DNA of 24,510 nucleotides. Origin: Candidatus Schekmanbacteria bacterium (GTDB taxonomy: Bacteria; Schekmanbacteria; GWA2-38-11; J061). Shown here piece after piece: positions 15,643 to 23,320 of this stretch. The stretch covers positions 1-24,510 of the forward strand of contig RFHX01000160.1 of the NCBI GenBank assembly GCA_003695725.1, given 5' to 3'. The first letter of the stretch is position 1. Every line of letters begins with the position of its first letter. The notes below the pieces were generated by a model, which did not search any database, was not told where the DNA came from, and worked only from the letters and a program-made list of their open reading frames with translations. The position numbers were made by a program, and so were the translations under genes.

Positions 15643-16836
15643 ATGATTGAATATAATAACGAGATAAAGAAAGCAAAAATAAAGGTTATCGGCGTAGGTG
15701 GATGCGGCGGCAATGCTGTAAATACGATGATACATCAACAGCAAATTACAGGTGTCGAATTTATAGCAGTAAATACAGATGTGCAGGCGCTTGAGTATTC
15801 AAAAGCGGAATATAAGGTTCAAATAGGAGAAAACATAACGAAGGGTTTAGGCGCAGGCGCAAAACCTGAGATAGGCAGAAAATCAGCAATGGAGGACATT
15901 GAAAAAATCAAGGAGATATGCAGTGATACTGATATGGTTTTTATCACTGCAGGAATGGGAGGAGGCACAGGCACTGGCGCGGCGCCGGTAATTGCACAAG
16001 AAGCAAAGGAGAAAGGAGCGCTTACCGTGGGGGTTGTTACGAAACCCTTTATAATAGAGGGAAGAAAAAAGATGAGAATTGCAGAAGAAGGTATCGAAGA
16101 GTTGAAAAAATCAGTTGATAGTTTGATTGTAATACCTAATCAGCGATTGATGGCATTGGCAGGAAAGAATCTCTCTATTGTTGAGGCATATAAACTCGTA
16201 GATGATGTGCTTCATCAGGCGGTGCAGGGGATTTCAGATATAATAGTTAAGCCCGGGCATATTAACATTGATTTTGCCGATGTAAGGACAATTATGTCCA
16301 TAAGGGGAAGAGCGATAATGGGCACAGGAATATCTGAAGGAGGAGATGGTAGAGTTATTGAGGCAGTGCAAAAAGCCATATCAAGCCCCCTTATCGAAGA
16401 AGGAAGTATAGAAGGAGCTAGTGGCGTCCTCGTGAATATTACAGGCAGCAGCAGTTTAACGCTCAATGAAATGGAAGAAGCAATGAAGATAATACATGAT
16501 TTAGTTGATCCTGATGCTGAGATTATTACGGGACATGTTATTGATGAGAGTGCAAAAGAGCAGGTAAAAGTAACTGTTATTGGAACCGGATTTGATGTGG
16601 AAGGTAAAATTGAAAAAATTGAGATACAACAGCCTCCAGTTGAAATTCCTGAACCAGTAATGGAAAGTGAAATAATTCCTATGGACGATGAGAATAAAAA
16701 TATTCCTGCTTATATAAGATTTAAGAAAAGGAACAAATTATTAAAAAAGGATGAAGAAAAGGAAGTTAAAAGCTCAAAGAAAGTCAAAAAAAATGACTGG
16801 TCAACACCGGCTTTTTTCAGGAGAGGTGCAGACTGA
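15643..16836 (+). CDS. ftsZ: Cell division GTPase FtsZ
   Basis: FtsZ is the tubulin homologue that polymerises into the Z-ring. The 397-residue protein has the nucleotide-binding GGCGGNAVN (about 19-27), the tubulin signature GGGTGTG (106-112) and the T7 synergy loop NIDFADV (208-214) with catalytic D210 and D213. The globular core runs to about residue 318, followed by a charged linker. The C-terminal peptide [13 protein letters not shown] (385-397) resembles the conserved peptide that binds FtsA, and a second similar segment, [11 protein letters not shown] (353-363), lies upstream in the linker. This is the last recognisable gene of the dcw cluster. The next gene starts 48 bases later, with no clear terminator between. 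Confidence 0.98.
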   Translation: MIEYNNEIKKAKIKVIGVGGCGGNAVNTMIHQQQITGVEFIAVNTDVQALEYSKAEYKVQIGENITKGLGAGAKPEIGRKSAMEDIEKIKEICSDTDMVFITAGMGGGTGTGAAPVIAQEAKEKGALTVGVVTKPFIIEGRKKMRIAEEGIEELKKSVDSLIVIPNQRLMALAGKNLSIVEAYKLVDDVLHQAVQGISDIIVKPGHINIDFADVRTIMSIRGRAIMGTGISEGGDGRVIEAVQKAISSPLIEEGSIEGASGVLVNITGSSSLTLNEMEEAMKIIHDLVDPDAEIITGHVIDESAKEQVKVTVIGTGFDVEGKIEKIEIQQPPVEIPEPVMESEIIPMDDENKNIPAYIRFKKRNKLLKKDEEKEVKSSKKVKKNDWSTPAFFRRGAD

Positions 16837-16884
16837 ATACAAAACTTTTTTTAATCATTATTAATTTTAAGAATCATCTTTAGG

Positions 16885-18513
16885 ATGAAAAATCCTTTAA
16901 CTATTTACCGCCAAAGGATTCTTTCGGTTGAGAAGGGTCGATATTTACTCAATCCTGAGGGTAAAGTAAAAAGTATTGTCGTCTATCCAAATTATTATAG
17001 GGTTGGTTCATCTAATCTTGGTTTTCAAAGTGTTTATGGAATTTTAAATGAGAAGAGAAATATAATATGTGATAGGGCTTTCCTTCCAGATAACGATTTG
17101 GAAGAATGGTTTGAAAAAAAAGGCAATTATTTACATTCTTTGGATACTTTTAAACCGATAAGGGATTTTCAGCTCATTTTTTTTTCCATATCCTTTGAGA
17201 ATGACTATCTTAATGTTTTGAAGATTATAAAATATTCCGGTCTCGATTTACTATCTAATCAGAGAGATGAGAATACTCCTCTTATAATTGCAGGGGGAAT
17301 TGCTGTATCAGCCAATCCTGAGCCTATCGCTGATTTCATCGATGTCTTTCTTTTGGGAGACGCAGAAGTTTTGCTAAATTCTTTTTGTGAGGAAATAATA
17401 GATGCAGCAGGAGGAGAAGGGAAAGAGTTTTTTTTAAAAATTTTTAAAAAATTAAAAGGCGCATATATTCCCAATGATTCAATAAATATGGAATCTGAAA
17501 GAAAGGTTGAGGTGAAGAGACTCCAAAATATGGAAGAATCCTCTTCTTATTCAAGAATTATTTCGCCTCTAACTGAATTTTCTTCAATGCATCTGGTTGA
17601 AATGTCAAGAGGATGTGCTTCATCGTGCAGGTTTTGTCTTTTGGGGAATTATTATGGGAAACCCAGAATGAAAAGCATTGACAAGCTCTTTGAGCATATT
17701 GATTCTCGCCTTCTTTACACTCATAAAATAGGATTGATTAGCTGTTTCATTGGCAGAGGAGACTATATAAACAATCTTTCAAAAGGAATAAAAGAAAGGA
17801 AACTTTCTGCTTCTTTTTCATCCATCAGATTTGAAGACCTGAATGATGAATTTGTTAAACTCATTGCAGAAAGTGGCCAGAAGACTGTAACTCTTGCACC
17901 TGAATGCGGTGATGAATCATTAAGAAATAAAGCAGGTAAACAAATAGAAGATGATGTCATAATTAAGGGGATAATTTCTTTGGCAAAAGCAGGTATTAGA
18001 AGCATCAAACTTTACTTTATGATTGGATTTCCCGGTGAAACAACTGATGACCTCAAAGCAATCTATAAACTTGTCAAGAAGATCAACAATGAAGGAGAAA
18101 GAAATAATTTAAATTTTCAAATTTTCATCAGCGCATCATCCTTCGTGCCGAAAGCATTCACTCCTCTACAATGGTCGGCAATGGAAGATGAAAGAAGATT
18201 AAAGGAGAAGATATCTCTTTTGAGAAATTTATTTGCAAAGATAAATAATGTGAGGTTCAATTGCGACCTTCCAAAATTCGCAAAGATACAAGCGTTATTA
18301 TCAAGAGGCGACAGAAAAGTGGGAAGAATACTGCAGAATGCCTTCAGTTATAAGGGAGATTGGCGAAGGGCAATGCGGGAGAGTGATGTAAATGCCGATT
18401 ACTATGTTTATCGAACAAGGAAAAAAGATGAAATATTTCCTTGGGATTTCATAGATACAGGCACGAAGAAGAGTGACCTATATGCTGTTTATGAAAAGTA
18501 TTTTAAAAACTGA
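16885..18513 (+). CDS. Radical SAM protein with B12-binding-like N-terminal domain (TIGR03960-like)
   Basis: The 542-residue protein has an N-terminal domain (about 30-175) resembling the B12-binding-like fold of uncharacterised radical SAM proteins: VVYPNYYRVGSSNLGFQSVYGIL, then IIAGGIAVSANPEPIADFIDVFLLGDAE. No DxHxxG cobalamin motif is seen. The radical SAM core follows, with C244, C248 and C251 in CxxxCxxC for the [4Fe-4S] cluster and a later GFPGET. The C-terminal FPWDFIDTG is typical of the TIGR03960 family. In that family a DUF2344 domain or partner and RNase G often follow; neither is present here. Substrate is unknown. The ATG at 16885 has TAGG just before it. It could be cotranscribed with ftsZ. 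It converges with nfnB. Confidence 0.85.
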   Translation: MKNPLTIYRQRILSVEKGRYLLNPEGKVKSIVVYPNYYRVGSSNLGFQSVYGILNEKRNIICDRAFLPDNDLEEWFEKKGNYLHSLDTFKPIRDFQLIFFSISFENDYLNVLKIIKYSGLDLLSNQRDENTPLIIAGGIAVSANPEPIADFIDVFLLGDAEVLLNSFCEEIIDAAGGEGKEFFLKIFKKLKGAYIPNDSINMESERKVEVKRLQNMEESSSYSRIISPLTEFSSMHLVEMSRGCASSCRFCLLGNYYGKPRMKSIDKLFEHIDSRLLYTHKIGLISCFIGRGDYINNLSKGIKERKLSASFSSIRFEDLNDEFVKLIAESGQKTVTLAPECGDESLRNKAGKQIEDDVIIKGIISLAKAGIRSIKLYFMIGFPGETTDDLKAIYKLVKKINNEGERNNLNFQIFISASSFVPKAFTPLQWSAMEDERRLKEKISLLRNLFAKINNVRFNCDLPKFAKIQALLSRGDRKVGRILQNAFSYKGDWRRAMRESDVNADYYVYRTRKKDEIFPWDFIDTGTKKSDLYAVYEKYFKN

Positions 18514-18521
18514 GCTGGCTT

Positions 18522-18539
18522 TAAAGTGAAATTACTTTA
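18522..18539. terminator. Weak inverted repeat between convergent genes
   Basis: TAAAGT (18522-18527) and ACTTTA (18534-18539) form a perfect six-base inverted repeat with a six-base loop, and one U-G and one U-A pair could extend it. It spans the 18-base space between the convergent radical SAM and nfnB genes and includes part of the nfnB stop codon. The stem is AT-rich and there is no long T tract on either side, so it is at best a weak bidirectional terminator. Confidence 0.2.
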
Positions 18540-19944
18540 GATATTCATTGATTGAATTAGCGGCAACTTTCCCGTCACCCATTGCAAGAATAACTGTTGC
18601 ACCACCTCTCACGATATCTCCGCCTGCGAAAACGCCCGGTTTACTCGTTGCGCCTGTTTTAGGGTCGATTGTTATATTGCCGTATCGATTTGTTTCTATT
18701 CCTTTAGTTGTCATAGGTATTAACGGATTAGCACCATTCCCGATTGCAACTACGACTGTATCAACTTTTATGGTGAATTCTGAACCTTCAATTGGCACAG
18801 GCCTTCTTCGTCCGGATTCATCGGGTTCTCCAAGCTCCATCTTTATACATTCTATTTCTTTGACCCATCCTTTTTCATCTCCAATTATTCTCAAAGGATT
18901 GTTGAGGAGAAGAAATTCAACACCTTCTTCTTCAGCATGCTTTATTTCTTCGATTCTTGCGGGCATTTCAGCTCTTGAACGGCGATAAATAATGTATGAA
19001 TGTTCTGCTCCAAGTCTCTTGGATGTCCTTACGGCATCCATTGCGGTATTCCCTCCGCCTATAACTGCAACATTTTTTCCTCGAAAGATAGGTGTATCAT
19101 ATTCCGGGAATAAATATGCTTTCATCAAATTATTGCGCGTAAGATATTCATTGGCAGAATATACACCGTTGAGGTTTTCGCCGGGAATGTTCATAAAGTA
19201 AGGCAATCCAGCACCTGAGCCAATAAATGCGGCATCATACCCATTGGAAAGAAGTTCATCCAAGGTTTTTGTTTTTCCAATCACAAAATTGTTTACGATT
19301 TCTACTCCAAGCTTGCTGACATAATCAATTTCAACCTGAAGGATCTTCTTTGGTAGACGAAACTCGGGAATGCCATAAATTAAAACGCCGCCTGATTTAT
19401 GGAGGGCTTCAAAAACAGTTACCTGATGCCCCATCTTTGCAAGCTCACCAGCTACTGTTAATCCTGAAGGTCCTGACCCTATGACAGCTACTTTTTTCCC
19501 CGTTGGTTTTGGAAGAGGTGGTATCTTTATCTCACCCATTGCCATTTCGAAATCTGCGGCGAACCTTTCAAGATTCCCTATTGCTACCGGCATACTCTTT
19601 TTTGAAAGGACACAAACTCCTTCACATTGTTCCTCTTGAGGGCAGACTCTTCCACACACAGCAGGCAATGAGTTTTTTTCTTTTATCTTTCGAGCGGCTT
19701 CAAGATATCTTCCTTCTGCAATCAAATTTATAAAGGCAGGTATGTCGATACCAACAGGACATCCTTGAACACACATAGGTTTTTTACACTGCAGACAGCG
19801 CTTAGCTTCCATTATTGCCATTTCTTCAGCTAAGCCGAGGTTGACCTGCTCAAAATTTTTGTTCCTCACATTAGGGTCCTGCTCAGGCATCGGCTGCCTT
19901 TCAATCTGCATTCTTTCTTTTGGTGTAAGATTATTTTTGCTCAT
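18532..19944 (-). CDS. nfnB: NfnB-like large subunit (glutamate synthase small-subunit family oxidoreductase)
   Basis: This 470-residue flavoprotein has an N-terminal ferredoxin-like domain with eight cysteines (50, 53, 58, 62, 97, 101, 107, 111) for two [4Fe-4S] clusters. An FAD Rossmann motif follows (VAVIGSGPSGLTVAGELAKMG, about 150-170), then an NADPH motif (VAVIGGGNTAMDA) and a C-terminal GVFAGGDIVRGGATVI. The family includes GltD-type glutamate synthase small subunits, often annotated gltA in anaerobes. No glutamate synthase large subunit is adjacent. The upstream partner, overlapping by ATGA, is an NfnA-type subunit, so the pair is best read as NfnAB, the flavin-bifurcating NADH-dependent ferredoxin:NADP+ oxidoreductase. 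A sulfide dehydrogenase-like (SudAB) role is an alternative. Confidence 0.85.
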   Translation of the reverse strand: MSKNNLTPKERMQIERQPMPEQDPNVRNKNFEQVNLGLAEEMAIMEAKRCLQCKKPMCVQGCPVGIDIPAFINLIAEGRYLEAARKIKEKNSLPAVCGRVCPQEEQCEGVCVLSKKSMPVAIGNLERFAADFEMAMGEIKIPPLPKPTGKKVAVIGSGPSGLTVAGELAKMGHQVTVFEALHKSGGVLIYGIPEFRLPKKILQVEIDYVSKLGVEIVNNFVIGKTKTLDELLSNGYDAAFIGSGAGLPYFMNIPGENLNGVYSANEYLTRNNLMKAYLFPEYDTPIFRGKNVAVIGGGNTAMDAVRTSKRLGAEHSYIIYRRSRAEMPARIEEIKHAEEEGVEFLLLNNPLRIIGDEKGWVKEIECIKMELGEPDESGRRRPVPIEGSEFTIKVDTVVVAIGNGANPLIPMTTKGIETNRYGNITIDPKTGATSKPGVFAGGDIVRGGATVILAMGDGKVAANSINEYLK

Positions 19945-20798
19945 TTTACTTTAGACTCTTTCTCCCAACATTTTTTGTGGTCATTCATCATTTCAAGAGA
20001 AATCTTTTCATTTTCTCTATAAAAGCTTTGTCTTTTTGAAAGTTCGACGAAATCAACCTGATGTCCGTCGAATTCCGGGCCATCAACACAAACAAACTGA
20101 GTTTTGCCGCCTATTGTTACACGGCATGCCCCACACATACCTGTGCCGTCTACCATAATAGGGTTCAAGCTCACAATGGTTTTGATATTATGTTTAGCTG
20201 TAATGTCGCATACCGCCCTCATCATAGGCACAGGACCAACTGCAAATACTATATCAATCTTTTTTCCTTCATCTATTAGCTCTTTTAAGACATCAGTTAC
20301 AAGTCCTCTTCTAACATAACTGCCATCATCAGTTACTATATGAAGCTCATCTGATATTGAGCGAAGCTCATCTTCCATAAATAAGAGTTCTTTTGACCTG
20401 AATCCCATTATAGAACTTACATAATTTCCACATTCTTTTAAAGCTTTTCCAAGGGGATATACTACAGCAATACCAAGTCCTCCTCCTATGCACACGGCAT
20501 TTCCGAAATTTTCTATATGTGATGGTTTGCCAAGCGGTCCCACAAGACTGAGAATTTTATCGCCCTTTTCAAGAGCATTAAATTTTCGGGTCGATTTGCC
20601 TACACTTTGGCAAATTAATGTGATAGTGCCCTCTTCAGGGTCAGCATCTGCAATTGTAAGGGGGACCCTTTCACCCTTTTCATCGATTTGAAATATTATG
20701 AATTGTCCCGGCTTTCTTGATTGAGCAATATGGGGAGCCCTAAATTTTAACAAGCTCACAACTGGAGAAAGTACTCTCTTTTCTATTACTTCAAACAT
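19941..20798 (-). CDS. nfnA: NfnA-like small subunit (ferredoxin:NADP+ reductase, FAD/[2Fe-2S])
   Basis: This 285-residue protein has a ferredoxin-reductase fold with FAD-binding RVPLTIAD (about 45-52), the NAD-binding segment CIGGGLGIAVVYPL (about 103-116), and a C-terminal [2Fe-2S] site with C222, C225 and C237 in CGAC...FVC, flanked by Asp residues that could supply the fourth ligand, as known for NfnA. The same family includes dihydroorotate dehydrogenase electron-transfer subunits (PyrK) and SudB; the paired NfnB-like gene favours NfnA. The ATG at 20798 gives the conserved N-terminus MFEVIEKRVLSP. A TTG two codons upstream has an AGGA at better spacing and is possible. A good promoter lies about 60-90 bases upstream. 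Confidence 0.85.
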   Translation of the reverse strand: MFEVIEKRVLSPVVSLLKFRAPHIAQSRKPGQFIIFQIDEKGERVPLTIADADPEEGTITLICQSVGKSTRKFNALEKGDKILSLVGPLGKPSHIENFGNAVCIGGGLGIAVVYPLGKALKECGNYVSSIMGFRSKELLFMEDELRSISDELHIVTDDGSYVRRGLVTDVLKELIDEGKKIDIVFAVGPVPMMRAVCDITAKHNIKTIVSLNPIMVDGTGMCGACRVTIGGKTQFVCVDGPEFDGHQVDFVELSKRQSFYRENEKISLEMMNDHKKCWEKESKVK

Positions 20799-20857
20799 AA
20801 TCAATCATCGTCCTTAATAATCATCGATTCAGAGAATTAAAAATATTAAGAGCGTTG

Positions 20858-20887
20858 CTTATAGACAAGAGAAGTGGCTTTTGTCAA
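20858..20887 (-). promoter_or_regulatory. Sigma70-like promoter of nfnAB
   Basis: On the minus strand a perfect -35 TTGACA (20882-20887) is followed by an 18-base spacer and a -10 TATAAG (20858-20863). Transcription would start near 20850, leaving a leader of about 50 bases before the nfnA ATG. The site lies in the 118-base gap between the isomerase gene and nfnA, so nfnAB is probably transcribed on its own. Confidence 0.65.
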
Positions 20888-20916
20888 GGATTAAAACTCT
20901 CTCAAGCGATTATAAA

Positions 20917-21717
20917 TTAAGAAAAAAAGTTTGTTTCTTTTAGAATATTACCCAATCTTTCAATACTTTTAAAGACATTTTCGGGTGAGTGGGCTTCTAT
21001 CGTCAGAATTGGATTTTCGATTTTTTTAGTGAGTTTAAAAAGTGTCATAAAATTAACATTACCATTTCCAATGGCATCATGGTCATCGCTTTTTCCACAG
21101 TTGTCATGTAAATGCATTTCTTTGAGATAAGGCAAAGTTGCATTGACCCAATCCTCTAAAGATATAGATGAGAATAAATTGAAATGTCCTGTATCGAAGC
21201 ATAATCGAAAATTTTCATTTTGGACTTTTCTACAAACTTCAATGATTGTTGAAGGATTATCTTCAAAAACATTCTCAAGACAGATTGTAATATCATCAAA
21301 GGGGCGTGAGTTAAGGATTTCTTCCCAAGTTTCGACGCTTTTTTCGATCCACTTTTCTTTTGCCGATGCGAAGCGCCATTTATCATAGCCGGGGTGGACA
21401 ACTACTGAAAGAGGATGAAAATAGGCAGCTGCATCGAGAACTTGTTTGATTCGAAAGATGCTGATTTCTCTAATCTTCTTATCTATTCCTCCCGGACTTA
21501 AATCCATAAAAGGAGCATGGAATGTTGTTTTTATTCCATTTTCATAAAGAATAGTGCTTATCCTTTTGAAATCTGAGTCATTTGAATTATCAAGAATGTC
21601 CGCCTTGAAATATATTTCAAGATTCATCTTTTTTTCTATTATATATTTGCTGAATGTCTCAACATATTCGAATGGAATGTGAAAGAAGATAGGATTGTCG
21701 GAATTCTTCTTGTTCAT
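20917..21717 (-). CDS. Sugar phosphate isomerase/epimerase-like TIM-barrel protein
   Basis: The 266-residue protein belongs to the xylose isomerase-like/AP endonuclease 2 TIM-barrel superfamily. The scattered metal-binding and catalytic residues of the fold are visible: FHAPF (H67), VVHPG (H108), CLENV (E148), CFDTGHFN (D175, H178), MHLHDN (H202, H204, D205), DDHDAIGNGNVNF (H213 and the Gx GxGN loop) and TIEAH (E241). These fit a divalent-metal hydrolase, isomerase or epimerase, but the substrate cannot be read from the sequence; an endonuclease IV role is possible but less likely given the divergent motifs. The ATG overlaps the stop of the upstream M48 protease gene in ATGA (21714-21717), so the two are translationally coupled. 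Confidence 0.8.
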   Translation of the reverse strand: MNKKNSDNPIFFHIPFEYVETFSKYIIEKKMNLEIYFKADILDNSNDSDFKRISTILYENGIKTTFHAPFMDLSPGGIDKKIREISIFRIKQVLDAAAYFHPLSVVVHPGYDKWRFASAKEKWIEKSVETWEEILNSRPFDDITICLENVFEDNPSTIIEVCRKVQNENFRLCFDTGHFNLFSSISLEDWVNATLPYLKEMHLHDNCGKSDDHDAIGNGNVNFMTLFKLTKKIENPILTIEAHSPENVFKSIERLGNILKETNFFS

Positions 21718-23183
21718 TGTGTTTCCTTTAAAACTGGTATTTTCAGTTTACCGCCTATCTTGAGAGGGGAGTCTTTGTCGATTCCATTAATGAGGGCAAG
21801 CTCTTTAACCTTGTCTTTATCATTAAAAAATTTCTCCGCTAACGATTGCAGGGTATCACCTTCCTTGACTGTATAAATTATTATTCTTCTATTTTTAAAA
21901 AGCGATGATTCTTTTTTAGTCATAGCCCTTAATGTGCTAAAGGTCTTTTTAAAGTATGGAATTGCTTCGCTGTAGTCTTTTTTTAAGGCAGTTGCAATAA
22001 TTGCAAAACCTGTAGCCCGCCTTACAAAAAAGACAATTTCAGTCTGTGCCTTTCCCTTTTTCAATCTTGAATTGTAAAGAGCATAAAAAGCATTGATCCC
22101 TCGGTAGTTGACATTTTTACCATTTATTCTTTTTGCTCCTGTTTCCAATTCCCATTTTTGTGCAAGTTGTTCGGGCTTGATTGCGGCACGGAGGTTTATT
22201 TTCATCAGCGCAATATATATCTCTTTTTGAGGATGTTTTTTTGCAAAGAGATAACGGCTTTCTTTAGATTCCCATCCTTGTGGCACAGCTATTGAAAATC
22301 TATAGTAGGAATTCCTGTAAATTGGGCCATCAAATATACCTGCCTTTTCCCCCGGCCCATAGATGAGCCCTTCTATTTTTGAAAGATATTCATCTCTTCC
22401 CTCAAAATAGGTTGCCTTGCCTGTATCACTGATGATTTTTTCTGCAAGGGCAGTAGCTTTTTCGATTCTTATCTGTGTATCCGGATGAGAGGCAAATAAA
22501 CCATGGTAAACAGGCTTTCCTTCTTCATTCATTTTTAAGTGCTTAAGAAATGCCGGGACAGCTTTGGGATTATAACCCGCCCTTTCGTTGTATCTCACCC
22601 CTAATTCATCAGACTGAAGTTCAAAATCTCTTCCATAGCCGCTCTGGATAGCTGCAAAAATAAAATCAGATATCTGTGACCATTGTTGTGCTTCAGGATA
22701 AATTATGGAGGCGCCTGCTGCTATTATTTTGTATGTTAGCGCCTTGCTTATCTGTTGGGCGCTGTGTCTTGCCGCAACATGGCCTACTTCATGTCCCAAT
22801 ACTCCTGCCATTTCAGCTTCGCTGTTTATTTGAGCCAATATCCCTCGTGTTATATAAACATAACCTCCGGGAAGGGCGAAGGCGTTTACTTCAGGTGAAT
22901 CTACAACAGTAAAATGATAATTGATATCTTTCCTGTCGCATACTGATGCTATCTTTTGCCCAACTTTGTCGATGTATTGCTGAATTGCTTCATCTTCATA
23001 GTAGCCATATTTTTCAGTTATTTCTACATCTGCCTTTTTTCCAATCTCTACTTCTTGCTCAGTGCTTATAAACATTAAATTCCATTTTCTAGTAACGGGG
23101 TTGATGGCACAGGTAAGAAAAAGGAATGAAAAAGAGAAAAGAATCAGAAAGTTGAACAGGCATTTTTTTCTTTTATTCGTCAT
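21714..23183 (-). CDS. M48 family metalloprotease lipoprotein with C-terminal LysM domain
   Basis: From the ATG at 23183 the protein has 489 residues. A basic and hydrophobic signal ends at FLTC (C25), a somewhat unusual lipobox with Thr at -1, followed by AINPVT as in related lipoproteins. The M48 zinc site is HEVGH (about 131-135), with the third ligand in ELQSDE (about E188). A middle domain starting FSIAVPQGW resembles PsbP/DcrB-like folds. The last 50 or so residues form a LysM domain (YTVKEGDTLQSLAEKFF...NGI...LKIP) that would bind peptidoglycan. Together they suggest a periplasmic, envelope-tethered quality-control protease of the BepA/LoiP kind. An in-frame TTG at 23204 is an alternative start but has no ribosome binding site. 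Confidence 0.88.
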   Translation of the reverse strand: MTNKRKKCLFNFLILFSFSFLFLTCAINPVTRKWNLMFISTEQEVEIGKKADVEITEKYGYYEDEAIQQYIDKVGQKIASVCDRKDINYHFTVVDSPEVNAFALPGGYVYITRGILAQINSEAEMAGVLGHEVGHVAARHSAQQISKALTYKIIAAGASIIYPEAQQWSQISDFIFAAIQSGYGRDFELQSDELGVRYNERAGYNPKAVPAFLKHLKMNEEGKPVYHGLFASHPDTQIRIEKATALAEKIISDTGKATYFEGRDEYLSKIEGLIYGPGEKAGIFDGPIYRNSYYRFSIAVPQGWESKESRYLFAKKHPQKEIYIALMKINLRAAIKPEQLAQKWELETGAKRINGKNVNYRGINAFYALYNSRLKKGKAQTEIVFFVRRATGFAIIATALKKDYSEAIPYFKKTFSTLRAMTKKESSLFKNRRIIIYTVKEGDTLQSLAEKFFNDKDKVKELALINGIDKDSPLKIGGKLKIPVLKETQ

Positions 23184-23248
23184 TGATATTCTAATCTCTT
23201 TCAAAGCAGATTTTTATTAGTTTGACAGGAGACTTTTATCATAAAGTG

Positions 23249-23275
23249 ATTATAAAAAAAATTTTTTTTCATCAA
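23249..23275 (-). promoter_or_regulatory. Possible promoter of the M48-isomerase operon
   Basis: The minus strand has a perfect -10 TATAAT (23249-23254) about 66 bases before the protease ATG. The best -35 is TTGATG (23270-23275), with a short 15-base spacer that is entirely A and T. A perfect -10 with a poor spacer makes this plausible but not firm. Confidence 0.35.
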
Positions 23276-23320
23276 TGGTAAGTTATCAAGAAAGGAAAAT
23301 TGCTGTTTTTTGCCTTTGAT

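Noticed and set aside
16837-16884. Terminator after ftsZ based on a run of seven Ts at about 16847-16853
   Set aside because: No GC-containing stem precedes the T run, so it does not form a convincing intrinsic terminator.
18548-18988. Long plus-strand open frame (146 codons) opposite nfnB
   Set aside because: It is antisense to a well-supported gene, has no recognisable motif and no good ribosome binding site.
23276-23320. Intrinsic terminator of the diguanylate cyclase gene on the minus strand
   Set aside because: Only a bulged AT-rich pairing (AAGGCAAAA with TTTTCCTT) is visible and no U tract follows it directly.
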